Source: Streptomyces sp. CB01635 (GTDB taxonomy: Bacteria > Actinomycetota > Actinomycetes > Streptomycetales > Streptomycetaceae). From it: a DNA stretch of 64,000 nucleotides. Below are positions 1 to 10,046 of the stretch, in pieces. The stretch spans positions 241,092 through 305,091 of the forward strand of contig NZ_NNBL01000006.1 of the NCBI RefSeq assembly GCF_002803065.1, written 5' to 3'. Within the stretch, counting starts at the first letter, position 1, and every line of letters starts with the position of its first letter. The notes below the pieces were generated by a model. The model saw only the letters and a program-made list of their open reading frames with translations, was not told the origin of the DNA and made no database searches. The translations under genes were made by a program, and so were the position numbers.

Positions 1-80
1 AGTCGGTTCAAGGGAGGTCAATCCGTCACCATGGAACGGCAATAGGCCAGAGGAGCCAGGAAGCTGTGCCGGGCTTCGGC

Positions 81-422
81 TCAGCCCAGGTGCCAGAGCG
101 CGTACGCAACCACGAACAGGACCAGCCCCGCGAACGCCATGAGGGCACCCAGGAACCGGAGATAGCCGACCGACCCGAAGACAGTGGTCGGCGCGTCGAG
201 CGCGCCCGGCATCCCCAGCATGTGCGCGTTCCTCTGCCGGATCCGCTCGGACCGTCGGGTGGTGATCCCCCGCACGTCGAACGCCCAGTTCACCCCGCAC
301 CACAGGCAGACGAGGCCGACGAGCGAGAAGATGGCGAGGACGACGGGCAACGGCACGTCGACCCCTGCGGCAAGCACTGACAAGTCAGTCAAGGTCTGAT
401 TCTTTCGGACAGTCCGGGGCAC
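81..422 (-). CDS. small membrane protein, unknown function
   Basis: About 113 residues with two hydrophobic stretches (roughly residues 24-45 and 88-108) separated by a basic loop that contains a TTRRSERIRQR segment, so a two-pass membrane protein is likely. No catalytic motif is visible and I do not recognise the family. The start is uncertain: the 422 start is GTG, and a TTG (reading LTDLSV) and a further GTG lie downstream in frame. It stands alone, with the DUF397 gene next upstream on the same strand. Confidence 0.6.
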   Translation of the reverse strand: MPRTVRKNQTLTDLSVLAAGVDVPLPVVLAIFSLVGLVCLWCGVNWAFDVRGITTRRSERIRQRNAHMLGMPGALDAPTTVFGSVGYLRFLGALMAFAGLVLFVVAYALWHLG

Positions 423-521
423 CGGAGTGGTGGAGCAACCAGGGCATGGCTGAGTGATCGTTGCCTTCCATGGTGACGATCACCTCGCGGTACGTCGAAA
501 CCCTCAGCCGGCAGGGACGAT

Positions 522-731
522 TCAGCTACCCGACGCGTACGTCACGAAGTCGGCCCAAGCCTCAGCCGTCACGGAGAAACAGGCGGCCTGCGCGTTCTTG
601 GAGTCGCGGACGTGGACCGTGCCGGGGGTGGCGGCGACCTCGACACAGTCGTTACCGTCACCGCTACTGCTGTAACTGCTCTTGAACCACGTCAAGTCGG
701 ATGCGGCCCAGGCAGAGGACTTGCCGGTCAT
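522..731 (-). CDS. DUF397 domain-containing protein
   Basis: A 69-residue protein. The core WFKSSYSSSGDGNDCVEVA followed by VHVRDSKN is the DUF397 signature, and the domain fills the protein. DUF397 proteins are typically encoded next to an XRE/DUF5753 regulator; in well-studied pairs such as BldB/WhiJ relatives they act with it in developmental regulation. The ATG at 731 overlaps the stop of the upstream regulator gene (ATGA overlap), so the two were translationally coupled. The partner upstream has lost its DNA-binding domain, so this copy may no longer have a working partner. Confidence 0.85.
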   Translation of the reverse strand: MTGKSSAWAASDLTWFKSSYSSSGDGNDCVEVAATPGTVHVRDSKNAQAACFSVTAEAWADFVTYASGS

Positions 732-1331
732 GTCTCTCCAAGCATGTGCTCGATCAGAGTTCTTGACTCCCCGGGAGTTAGAGCCTGCGCCCGGATCATG
801 CCATAGCGCAGTTCCAGGATTCGGAGCTGCTTCGGATCCGTGACCGGCCGCCCGCTGAACGCTCCCTCGGATCGCCCGGCTGCGCTGCCATCCGGAAACC
901 TCAGCACCTCGATCAGCCCACCTGTCCCGAAGTGTTCTTCGCGGTTGGTCGGCATCACCTGAATCGAGACATTGCGCAACGCCCCGATTTCCAGGAGCCG
1001 TTCGAGCTGCCGACGCCACACCATTGTGCCTCCGACGGGACGGCACAGGGTCACCTCGTCCTGGACGAAACTCGGAGTCGGAGCAGGCACCCGCCCAAAG
1101 ACGACCCGGCGAGCCAATCGAGCAGCCACCATGCGCTCCACCTCATCCTCCGAGTACGCGGGGAGCCACACCTCGAACAGAGCCCGCATGTGCGCCTCGG
1201 TCTGCAACAACCCGTGGATGTTGTGGTTGCTGTACAGACCCAGCTCCACCGCCCGCGCCTCCAGCCGGGCCAGATCCCGCACCTTCTTCGGATACCGGAC
1301 CTCCGCCACGTCGCCCTTCATCGCGGCGATG
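728..1331 (-). pseudogene. XRE-family regulator, DUF5753 part only (HTH deleted)
   Basis: The frame carries a full DUF5753 domain: KKVRDLARLEARAVELGLYS, then HGLLQTEAHMRALFE, VAARLARRVVFGR, VGGTMVWRRQLERLLEIG, VSIQVMPTN and GRPVTDPKQLRILELRYGMI. In complete proteins an XRE helix-turn-helix of about 80 residues precedes this. Here everything upstream of IAAMKGD is replaced by DNA that, on the other strand, encodes the end of an anti-sigma ATPase. No HTH is present in any frame. The open frame continues to 1507 but that part is antisense read-through. I infer a deletion removed the N-terminal half together with the divergent promoter region. Confidence 0.8.
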
Positions 1332-1595
1332 AGCCCGCCCGCCCCCGGCGCCGAATCCGGGCGCTGCCTGTTCCTCGTCGAGGCGCTGGCCGATCGGTGG
1401 GGCGTCGCGGAGGGACCCGTTCCGCGTAAGACGGTGTGGGCGGAACTGGATCTCGTACGACCGGAGCTCGTGAACGCGGGCTCCGGTGCTCCATGCGACA
1501 ACCCCAAAGGAACAACGGACGAGGAAAAGGAACCGAGCCAAGCCCCACCTGCCCCGCTCCCGGCAGCCGCCGGGGCCGCTCACCCACAAAGGTGA
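1332..1595 (+). pseudogene. C-terminal fragment of an anti-sigma (HATPase_c) regulator
   Basis: The frame reads PGAESGRCLFLVEALADRWG followed by KTVWAEL, the conserved end of the HATPase_c anti-sigma-factor kinases (RsbW/SpoIIAB-like) that usually lie divergent to XRE-DUF397 pairs in Streptomyces. The N-terminal N box and G1 box are absent. There is no plausible start or ribosome site; upstream the same DNA is the antisense of the XRE gene. It is best read as the other half of a deletion fusion with the junction near 1320-1345. Confidence 0.7.
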
Positions 1596-1750
1596 ACATC
1601 GCCAACTCAGCTGGCCGAAGCCCCTGTTGACTGCCATACGCTCAGCGCGAGACCCGAGCAAGCAAAACAACCGCAGACATGCGACGGCCCCCGGCCGGGA
1701 CTCGCAATCCCGATCGAGGGCCTGACCACCGAGGAAGTAGGAGCTTCCCG

Positions 1751-2689
1751 ATGGGTACCCAGAACCCTAGCGCGCCCCCGCGCGCCCAGTCCCGCGTTGC
1801 CGGCAAAGCCCGCCCGAAACGGGTCCCCGCGCCCCTCGGCATCACCCACGCCAACACCCGCCACGCCACTCGCTTCACGGTGATCGGCAACCATCTGGCC
1901 CAGCACCGCGAGCTCTCGCTCGTCGCGATCGCGCTGGCCGTCCACATCCAGTCCCTGCCGACCGGCGCCCGCGTGGACATCAAGACCCTCACCGCCCGCT
2001 TCCCCGAAGGGGCGACACGTATCGCCGCCGCCCTGCGGGAGTTGGAGGCCCACGGCTACCTCCGGCGCGAGCGCCACCGCGTACCCGACGGCCGCATCGT
2101 CACGCGCACGGTCTCCTGCAACCAGCCGGGCCGCGCCGCCCACGCACCGGCCGCCGCGCGGGAGTCATCGGCGGGCGACGACGTACCGACCTGCCCGGCG
2201 CCGCAGCCTCGCGCCAAACGCCCACCCCGGCCCTTTTCCGTCCCCCACCCCTCCCACTCCTCCCCGCTACTCCTCCAGACCGCCGCCGACCTCCTCGCCG
2301 GCCTGCACCGCGCCGACCCCCGGCTCACCCTCTCCGCCCTTGATACGCAGCGCCTCGCACCCGGCGTCGCCGCCTGGCTGGAGCGCGACCTCGCCCCCGC
2401 CGCCGTACGCCACGCCCTGACCAGCGATCTGCCAGGCGATCTGCCCGGCGAGGGCCTGCGCCACCCGACCGCCTTCCTCGCCCACCGCCTGACGGCGCGG
2501 CTGCCGCCACCGCCCCCGTTCCGGGCCCCGGCTGCGCCCCCGCCTCCCGTCCGTCATCCGCTCCGGAACTGCGACGAGTGCGACCGCGCCTTCCGCGGCC
2601 CCGAGCCGGGCAAGTGCCGCGAGTGCCGCGCGACCGATCCCACGGGCCAGGAGCCCTCGCCAACGCCCGCCCGGCCTGCTCGCTTCTGA
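1751..2689 (+). CDS. winged-helix DNA-binding protein, Streptomyces-type
   Basis: A 312-residue protein. Residues about 30-110 look like a winged helix (ATRFTVIGNHLAQHRELSLV, then LTARFPEGATRIAAALRELE and HGYLRRER, recognition helix and wing). A proline-rich linker leads to an alpha-helical part (LLAGLHRADPRLTLS, VAAWLERDLAPAAVRHALTS) and a C-terminal four-Cys zinc-ribbon-like motif CDECDRAF-x7-KCREC. The ATG at 1751 follows GAGGAAGTAGGAG and is preferred over the in-frame ATG at 1679. Proteins with this layout are common and uncharacterised in Streptomyces. The DNA target is unknown. Confidence 0.75.
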   Translation: MGTQNPSAPPRAQSRVAGKARPKRVPAPLGITHANTRHATRFTVIGNHLAQHRELSLVAIALAVHIQSLPTGARVDIKTLTARFPEGATRIAAALRELEAHGYLRRERHRVPDGRIVTRTVSCNQPGRAAHAPAAARESSAGDDVPTCPAPQPRAKRPPRPFSVPHPSHSSPLLLQTAADLLAGLHRADPRLTLSALDTQRLAPGVAAWLERDLAPAAVRHALTSDLPGDLPGEGLRHPTAFLAHRLTARLPPPPPFRAPAAPPPPVRHPLRNCDECDRAFRGPEPGKCRECRATDPTGQEPSPTPARPARF

Positions 2690-2691
2690 AG

Positions 2692-3099
2692 TCAGTGGGT
2701 GTCGGTGCGCTTCTCGAGGCGGGTGCCGCGGCGAAGGGTGATCGACATCAGGTCGCTGGGGGCGTTCAGCTCCAGGCGGTGCCAGCGGCCGCGGGGGACG
2801 ATCACCGCGGTGCCTGCCTGCAACCGCACCATGTCCTCGGCGCCGCCGGGCGTGGCGGCACGGAAGTAGAGGCGGACGCCGCCGGTCAGGCAACACACCG
2901 CCTCTTCGGCCTCCGGGTGCATCTCCCAGTGGTCGGCGTGGACGTCGGCATCGGTCTCCACATGGAACGTCACGACCTGCCAGGCGCCGGAGTCGCTGCT
3001 CGCCATCTGCCGTTCGGCTGCTCGGACAGCGCCGTCGGGGCGGAACTGCAGCGCGGAGGCGAACAGGTCGATGGGGGTCGTGATGGGGGTCGTCTTCAT
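2692..3099 (-). CDS. cupin-domain protein
   Basis: A 135-residue single-domain cupin. The first metal motif is seen as HADHWEMHPEAEEAVCCLTGG (an HxH-x-E type arrangement) and the second as GTAVIVPRGRWHRLEL. This fold binds a metal and is used by dioxygenases, isomerases and small-molecule sensors; nothing fixes the substrate. The ATG overlaps the stop of the truncated MFS gene upstream, so it was the second gene of an efflux/cupin operon facing away from a TetR gene, and is probably controlled by that TetR. Confidence 0.8.
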   Translation of the reverse strand: MKTTPITTPIDLFASALQFRPDGAVRAAERQMASSDSGAWQVVTFHVETDADVHADHWEMHPEAEEAVCCLTGGVRLYFRAATPGGAEDMVRLQAGTAVIVPRGRWHRLELNAPSDLMSITLRRGTRLEKRTDTH

Positions 3100-3392
3100 G
3101 ACGGCGTTCCTTCCGGTCGGTTCTCTGTGGGGGCGGTGGGTTGCGGGCCAGGCATGGCAGCCCGGCGGCGGGGCAACACCCCGATCGCCACGACTGCCGC
3201 GAGTACGAAGAGGCCGGCGGTGACGGCAAGGCCCAGGGCGTAGCCGTCGTTGAGGGCGGCGGGGCCGGTGGCCGTGCCGGTGCGGAGTGCGGCGACAGTG
3301 GCCAGGGCGGCCAGGCCGACGCAGCCGCCGAGTCGGCGGGAGCTGTTGAAGAGGCCGGAGTCCATGCCGGCCTCGCGGGAGGCGACGCCGGT
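3096..3392 (-). pseudogene. C-terminal remnant of an MFS (EmrB/QacA-type) transporter
   Basis: Only the last two transmembrane helices of a DHA2-type drug exporter remain: TGVASREAGMDSGLFNSSRR, then two hydrophobic helices (GCVGLAALATVAAL and YALGLAVTAGLFVLAAVVAI). A complete member has about 450-500 residues and 14 helices. The open frame runs to a GTG at 3443, but homology seems to stop near 3392, directly beside the TetR promoter. An internal deletion apparently removed about 80% of the pump while sparing the operator and the downstream cupin. Confidence 0.75.
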
Positions 3393-3431
3393 GATCGCTG
3401 GCCGCGACCGGGGCCAGGGTCGCCGTCCCAA

Positions 3432-3453
3432 GTTTTTATACACGTAAAGAAAC
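3432..3453. promoter_or_regulatory. putative TetR operator (imperfect 22-bp palindrome)
   Basis: GTTTTTATAC-AC-GTAAAGAAAC: the two 10-bp arms match at 8 of 10 positions around a 2-bp centre. It is AT-rich in a very GC-rich region and lies in the divergent gap between the truncated pump and the TetR gene, where TetR-family repressors normally bind. Confidence 0.5.
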
Positions 3454-3500
3454 TAACCCCAGGGGCCCGCCGTTGTCGACGCCTGGGGAATGATGAGGCC

Positions 3501-4169
3501 ATGCCGCAGCCGTCCGCACCGCGCAAATCCCCTGGCCGACCTCCCCGCATCTCCCGCGAGGAGGTCATCGGGGCAGCCCGCCGGATCGTGGCCGAGGAAG
3601 GCGTGGACCGGCTGACCATGCGGCGCCTGGCCACGGAGATCGGCAGTACGCCGATGGCGCTCTACCACCACGTCCGCAACAAGGAAGAGCTGCTCGTCCT
3701 GCTGCTGGACGACTACGCCGCGCAGGCGCTGCGCCGGCCCGAACTGCCCGCCCACCCTCGCGAGCGGATCGTCGTTGCCGCCGCCGCGATCCACGAGGCG
3801 CTCGCCTCCTGCCCTTGGATCGTGGAGGTGCTGACCGCCGACGACCTGATGTCCACCTCAGCGCTGTGGTTCGTCGAGCAGATCGTCGACGGTCTGGTCG
3901 AAGGCGGACTGTCCGCCGAGCGGGCCGTGCACGGGTACCGCGCGATCTGGTACTACACCGCCGGAGAGATCGTCATCCGGGCGACAGCGGCCCGGCGGCG
4001 CGCGGACGATGACCGCGCGACCTACCGGGAGCAGGTCTTCGGCGACCTCGACCCGGGTGACCTGCCCAGGCTGGCGCAGGTCGCGGACCGCTGGGCAGCG
4101 CTGACCGGCGAGGACACCTACCTGGACGGGCTCCGAGCCCTGGTGGATGGCCTCCTCGCCGCCCGCTGA
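3501..4169 (+). CDS. TetR-family transcriptional regulator
   Basis: A 222-residue repressor. The N-terminal HTH is clear: ISREEVIGAARRIVAEEG, then LTMRRLATEIGSTPMALYHH and VRNKEELLVLLLD. The C-terminal part (residues about 85-215) resembles the TetR_C_1 ligand-binding domain. It is transcribed divergently from the truncated MFS pump and cupin, which makes it their local repressor by the usual arrangement. With the pump broken, its remaining target is probably itself and the cupin gene. ATG at 3501 chosen because it starts just before the HTH. Confidence 0.88.
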   Translation: MPQPSAPRKSPGRPPRISREEVIGAARRIVAEEGVDRLTMRRLATEIGSTPMALYHHVRNKEELLVLLLDDYAAQALRRPELPAHPRERIVVAAAAIHEALASCPWIVEVLTADDLMSTSALWFVEQIVDGLVEGGLSAERAVHGYRAIWYYTAGEIVIRATAARRRADDDRATYREQVFGDLDPGDLPRLAQVADRWAALTGEDTYLDGLRALVDGLLAAR

Positions 4170-4368
4170 CGATCCCCCGGCCCGCCTTCAAGCCAGTGGG
4201 GGCCAGCGGCTGACCTGCGAAACCCGCGCCCCGCGAAGAACGCCGGTTCGAGTGAACAGAACATGTCCGTGCATGGAACCTGACCCCACTGACGAGCCTC
4301 TTCCCGACTGAAGCACCGAGAAGCAGCGCACATTCCGACCGCTGCGTACGGCGGACGGAGGACAGCGC

Positions 4369-6429
4369 ATGGGATACAAGAGTGCCCGGAGTGAGGCCGG
4401 CGAGGGTCGAATAGGTGGCACCCGACGCTTGCCCGGGCGCCGCGCCATACTCCTCGGGTCCGCCGCCGTCGCCGCAGCCACCGCCACCGCCGCCATCACG
4501 GCCCGCATGGAACAGACCCCGCCCCCTCCCCACCCCACCGCCCCCTCCCCCGCCTCCGGCCGCCCCGCCGCCGAGGGCGAGCACGCCCTGCTGCTCCAGG
4601 TCCTCGCGCACCCCGACGACGACCTGTACTTCATGAACCCGGACACCAGCCAGGCCTTCGCCGCCGGCGTCCCCCTGGTCTGCGTCTACGTCACGGCGGG
4701 CGAGGCCGACGGCGTCAACAGGATCCCCGGCCGCCCGCACCCCCCGGCCGACAAGTCCGGGTACGCCGCCGCCCGTCACCAGGGGCTCCGCCAGTCCTAC
4801 GCGACCCAGCTCGGCCTGCCCGTCTTCAGCGGCTGGCGCACCGAGGTCACCACGCTCGCGGGCGGGCACCAGGCCGAGGTGAACACGCTGGAGCACCGGG
4901 GCCGCCGCGTCGAGCTGGTCTTCCTCGATCTGGCGATGCACACCCCGGCGGGCCATATGGGTGCCCCGGCGCTGTGGCGGGAGAGCGATCTGCCGCTGCG
5001 CACGGTCGTCGTCGACGGGTCGCCCCTGCGCCGGGCACAGATGTACGACTACGACGGCCTCGTCGACGTACTCGTGGGCCTCTTCGAGCGCTACCGGCCC
5101 ACCCTCGTGCACACGCTCGACCCGGACCCCGACATCCAGGACAGCGATCTGCGTACGCGGATACGTGACAGCGAACAGCCCGGATTCTCCGACCACGCCG
5201 ACCACACGGCCGTGGCCGCCTTCACCTGGGCCGCGCTGATCCGCTGGTCGCAGACCGCGGCGGGTGGACCGCCCCCCTTCGCGGCCACCGCCTTCCGCGG
5301 CTACTACAACCACCACTGGCCCGAGAACCTCCCCGGGGCCGTGCTGCACGCCAAGGCTGCGCACCTGATGCCCTACGGCGCGGCTCCCGACTGGCAGTGC
5401 GGCAACCCCTCCGGCTGCGGCGACTACAACGTCGGCGGGGACCGCCCCCTCACCAACCGCAAGGGCTGGGTCCGCTCGACGCACTACCGCTACCCGGGCC
5501 CACGGATCGCCCTGGCCCAGGAACCGGACGGCAAGCTGTCCGGCTACGGCGTGCTCGGCATGCGTGCCGTCCGGTGGCGCGAGACCACGCAAGGAGTCTT
5601 CGGCCGGCCGACGGACCTCGGCGGCGGCCCGCTCGCACCGGCCCTGGGTTCCGCCACGCTCCGCGACGGACGGCAGCTGCTCCTCGGCCTCCGGCTCGCG
5701 GCTCTGGAAGGGCGCGGCGGATCCGATCTGCGCGAGGTCGTGGTCCTCGAACAGCGCGCCCCCGGCGGGGAGTTCGGCGCCTGGACCGGTCTCGGCAACC
5801 CTGAGGCCGACCCCGTGCGCGGCCGCCGCATCGGCGTCCCCGTCGCCGTCACCGCCCGCGACGGGCAGGTCCATCTCTTCGTACGGGACGCGGACCAGGG
5901 CATCAGTACACGGGTACGCGGCCTCGACGGGCGCTGGTCGCCGTGGCGCGGTCTCGGCGGCGGGCCCGTGCAGGACGGTCTGACCGCGGTCGTCGGCGAG
6001 GACGGCGGCGTCCATGTGTACGCGCCGGGACGCGACACCGTCCACCACTGGACTCCGGAGGGGCCCGCGCCGCTCGCCGGGCTGCCGGTGCCCGCGGACG
6101 CCGTCGCCTCCGCGGGCGGCCGGCTCTACTACCGGGCCCCCGCCTCGTCGGCGCTGACGGCGACGGCCGGGCCCCCGGTCGACTTTCCGGGCTACGGCCC
6201 CGTGACCGCCGACGGCCCGTACCTCCTGGGCCGGGACACCGGCGGCACGCTCCAGGTGCTGTACCGCGGCCGGACCCGGCGGGCCGCGCGCGACCTGGTC
6301 ACCCTCGACGGACCCGCCCTGCGCGCCACCCCGCGCGGCCCCGTGGCCGCGGGTCTCTCCCCCGCAGCCCGGCCATGGCTGTGGCGCCCGGACAGCTCCA
6401 CCGGCACCGGCACCGCCCGCAAGATCTGA
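4369..6429 (+). CDS. secreted PIG-L family deacetylase with C-terminal beta-propeller-like domain
   Basis: A 686-residue protein. The N-terminus has a twin-arginine type signal (TRRLPGRRAILLG, then an Ala-rich helix), so Tat export is likely. Residues about 73-330 are a PIG-L/LmbE zinc deacetylase: AHPDDD at 80-85 and SDHADHT at 274-280 supply the zinc ligands. These enzymes remove acetyl from N-acetylglucosaminyl groups. Residues about 380-680 contain repeated W- and G-rich blades (VFVRD, GRWSPWRGLGGG, GVHVYAPGRD), resembling PLL-type lectin/propeller domains that may bind surface glycans. ATG preceded by ACGGAGGAC. Monocistronic. Confidence 0.85.
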   Translation: MGYKSARSEAGEGRIGGTRRLPGRRAILLGSAAVAAATATAAITARMEQTPPPPHPTAPSPASGRPAAEGEHALLLQVLAHPDDDLYFMNPDTSQAFAAGVPLVCVYVTAGEADGVNRIPGRPHPPADKSGYAAARHQGLRQSYATQLGLPVFSGWRTEVTTLAGGHQAEVNTLEHRGRRVELVFLDLAMHTPAGHMGAPALWRESDLPLRTVVVDGSPLRRAQMYDYDGLVDVLVGLFERYRPTLVHTLDPDPDIQDSDLRTRIRDSEQPGFSDHADHTAVAAFTWAALIRWSQTAAGGPPPFAATAFRGYYNHHWPENLPGAVLHAKAAHLMPYGAAPDWQCGNPSGCGDYNVGGDRPLTNRKGWVRSTHYRYPGPRIALAQEPDGKLSGYGVLGMRAVRWRETTQGVFGRPTDLGGGPLAPALGSATLRDGRQLLLGLRLAALEGRGGSDLREVVVLEQRAPGGEFGAWTGLGNPEADPVRGRRIGVPVAVTARDGQVHLFVRDADQGISTRVRGLDGRWSPWRGLGGGPVQDGLTAVVGEDGGVHVYAPGRDTVHHWTPEGPAPLAGLPVPADAVASAGGRLYYRAPASSALTATAGPPVDFPGYGPVTADGPYLLGRDTGGTLQVLYRGRTRRAARDLVTLDGPALRATPRGPVAAGLSPAARPWLWRPDSSTGTGTARKI

Positions 6430-6474
6430 GCCCCAGAAGAATCCGAGCCCCAAAAACGAAGAACGCATGCGAAA

Positions 6475-6506
6475 GGGGCCCGTACGACCGAAGTCGTACG
6501 GGCCCC
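6475..6506. terminator. bidirectional terminator between the PIG-L gene and tuf
   Basis: A perfect 14-bp stem (GGGGCCCGTACGAC / GTCGTACGGGGCCCC type pairing, arms 6475-6488 and 6493-6506) with a CGAA tetraloop. It sits between convergent genes and can serve both. Confidence 0.85.
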
Positions 6507-6549
6507 TTCTGGTGCTCGCTGGAGCTACCAGGTCAAACCGTCAAGGAAA

Positions 6550-7743
<1,194 letters not shown>

Positions 7744-7814
7744 TGGGTCCTCCTGTGGAGTGGTTCTGTACGCCTTGCTTCATCGGCGCCAGGTGATCTT
7801 TGCTGGGAAACCCG

Positions 7815-7856
7815 CCGCCGGGGTCCGGGGTTACGAACCCCGGCGGTCGGTGTCAA
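7815..7856 (-). promoter_or_regulatory. fusA-tuf intergenic hairpins and possible tuf promoter
   Basis: On the minus strand TTGACA (7856-7851) is followed 17 bp later by TAACCC (833-828), a weak -10. The same stretch folds: CCGCCGGGGT (7815-7824) and CCGGGGTT (7825-7832) compete for the same partner AACCCCGGCGG (7836-7846). Two exclusive hairpins could therefore modulate read-through from fusA into tuf. The competing pairing is read directly from sequence; a regulatory role is inference. Confidence 0.4.
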
Positions 7857-7880
7857 GCCTAAAGCGTGAACTCGGGTGAG

Positions 7881-10007
7881 TTACTCGCCCTTGGCCTTCG
7901 CGATGATCTCCTCGGCGACGTTCCGCGGAACCTCGGCGTAGGAGTCGAACTGCATCGAGTAGCTTGCGCGACCCGACGTCTTGCTGCGGAGGTCGCCGAC
8001 GTAGCCGAACATCTCCGAGAGGGGCACGAGGCCCTTCACGACACGGGCGCCGCTGCGCTCCTCCATGGCCTGGATCTGGCCACGGCGGGAGTTGATGTCG
8101 CCGATGACGTCACCCATGTAGTCCTCGGGCGTGGTGACCTCAACGGCCATCATCGGCTCGAGCAGCACGGGGCTGGCCTTGCGCGCGGCCTCCTTGAACG
8201 CCTGCGAACCGGCGATCTTGAAGGCGAGCTCGGAGGAGTCGACCTCGTGGTAGCCACCGTCGAGAAGGATGACGCGGACGCCAGTCATCTCGTAGCCGGC
8301 CAGGATGCCGAACTGCATGGCCTCCTGCGCACCCGCGTCCACCGACGGGATGTACTCCCGGGGGATGCGGCCACCGGTGACCTTGTTGACGAACTCGTAC
8401 GTGGCGTCGCCGCTGTCGATCGGCTCGATCGCGATCTGCACCTTGGCGAACTGACCGGTACCACCGGTCTGCTTCTTGTGGGTGTAGTCGTGACGCTCGA
8501 CGGCCTTGCGGATCGTCTCGCGGTAAGCGACCTGCGGCTTGCCGACGTTCGCCTCGACGCGGAACTCGCGCTTCATGCGGTCGACGAGCACCTCGAGGTG
8601 AAGCTCGCCCATACCACCGATGATGGTCTGGCCGGTCTCCTCGTCCGAGTGGACCTGGAAGGAGGGGTCCTCCTCCGAGAGGCGCTGGATGGCGACACCC
8701 AGCTTCTCCTGGTCGCCCTTGGACTTCGGCTCGATGGCGACCTGGATGACCGGCGCCGGGAAGTCCATGGACTCCAGGATCACCGGCTGCTTGTCGTCAC
8801 AGAGCGTCTCACCCGTGGTGGTCTGCTTCAGACCCATGACGGCGACGATGTCACCGGCGCCCACCGACTCGATCTCCTCACGCTTGTTCGCGTGCATACG
8901 GTAGATCTTGCCGATGCGCTCCTTCTTGCCCTTGACGGAGTTCAGCACGGCGGTGCCGGACTCCAGGCGGCCCGAGTAAACCCGGACGAAGGTGAGCTTG
9001 CCGAGGTGCGGGTCGCTCATGATCTTGAACGCCAGCGCCGAGAGGGGCTCCTCGTCGGACGGCTTGCGCTTGACGACCGTCTCCGCGTCCTTGACGTCGT
9101 GGCCCTCGATGGCCTCGACGTCCAGAGGCGACGGCAGGTAGCGCACGACGGCGTCGAGCAGGGGCTGAACGCCCTTGTTCTTGAACGCGGTGCCGCAGAA
9201 CACGGGGGTGACGGTGGTGTCGCCGCCCTTGCCGGAGGCGATGGTGATGCGACGGATCGCCGCGTACAGCTGGTCCACCGAGGGCTCAGTGCCCTCGAGG
9301 TACAGCTCCATCATCTCTTCGTCGTTCTCCGCGACGGCCTCGAGCAGCTTGCCGCGCCATTCCTCGGCAGCCTCGGTGTGCGTGGCCGGGATGTCGACGA
9401 TGTCGTACGCCTCGCCCTTGGCCGCCTCGGCGGACCAGACGAACGCCTTCATCGTGACGAGGTCGACGACACCCTGGAAGTCCATCTCGGCGCCGATGGG
9501 CAGCTGCATGACGAGCGGGGTCGCACCGAGGCGGTTGACGATCATGTCAACGCAGCGGTGGAACTCGGCACCCGTACGGTCGAGCTTGTTGACGAAGCAG
9601 ATACGCGGCACGCCGTAGCGGTCCGCCTGACGCCAGACAGTCTCGGACTGGGGCTCAACACCGGCAACGCCGTCGAACACCGTCACGGCACCGTCGAGGA
9701 CGCGGAGCGAACGCTCCACCTCGACGGTGAAGTCCACGTGGCCCGGGGTGTCGATGATGTTGATGGTGTGGTCGACATCGTTCAGCGGCCAGTGACAGGT
9801 GGTGGCAGCAGAGGTGATCGTGATGCCACGCTCCTGCTCCTGCTCCATCCAGTCCATGGTCGCGGCGCCGTCGTGGACCTCACCGATCTTGTACGAAACA
9901 CCGGTGTAGAACAGGATCCGCTCGGTGGTCGTCGTCTTGCCCGCGTCGATGTGAGCCATGATGCCGATGTTGCGCACCTTGGCCAGGTCAAGTGAAGTGG
10001 TAGCCAT
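7881..10007 (-). CDS. fusA: elongation factor G
   Basis: A 708-residue translocase that moves tRNA-mRNA through the ribosome. The G domain shows AHIDAGKTTTTERILF (P loop), RGITI, DTPGHVDF and NKLD; domains II-V follow at normal length, with the domain IV segment GGYHEVDSSELAF and the end AKGE. Third gene of rpsL-rpsG-fusA-tuf, 39 bp after rpsG. Nothing unusual. Confidence 0.99.
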   Translation of the reverse strand: MATTSLDLAKVRNIGIMAHIDAGKTTTTERILFYTGVSYKIGEVHDGAATMDWMEQEQERGITITSAATTCHWPLNDVDHTINIIDTPGHVDFTVEVERSLRVLDGAVTVFDGVAGVEPQSETVWRQADRYGVPRICFVNKLDRTGAEFHRCVDMIVNRLGATPLVMQLPIGAEMDFQGVVDLVTMKAFVWSAEAAKGEAYDIVDIPATHTEAAEEWRGKLLEAVAENDEEMMELYLEGTEPSVDQLYAAIRRITIASGKGGDTTVTPVFCGTAFKNKGVQPLLDAVVRYLPSPLDVEAIEGHDVKDAETVVKRKPSDEEPLSALAFKIMSDPHLGKLTFVRVYSGRLESGTAVLNSVKGKKERIGKIYRMHANKREEIESVGAGDIVAVMGLKQTTTGETLCDDKQPVILESMDFPAPVIQVAIEPKSKGDQEKLGVAIQRLSEEDPSFQVHSDEETGQTIIGGMGELHLEVLVDRMKREFRVEANVGKPQVAYRETIRKAVERHDYTHKKQTGGTGQFAKVQIAIEPIDSGDATYEFVNKVTGGRIPREYIPSVDAGAQEAMQFGILAGYEMTGVRVILLDGGYHEVDSSELAFKIAGSQAFKEAARKASPVLLEPMMAVEVTTPEDYMGDVIGDINSRRGQIQAMEERSGARVVKGLVPLSEMFGYVGDLRSKTSGRASYSMQFDSYAEVPRNVAEEIIAKAKGE

Positions 10008-10046
10008 ATCGGCTCAGTCTTCTCTCGGTCTCGATGTGGGTAGCGA

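Noticed and set aside
3973..6468. 831-residue minus-strand frame opposite the PIG-L gene
   Set aside because: Composition is Gly/Arg/Ala-rich with no domain; the plus-strand protein has zinc motifs and a Tat signal.
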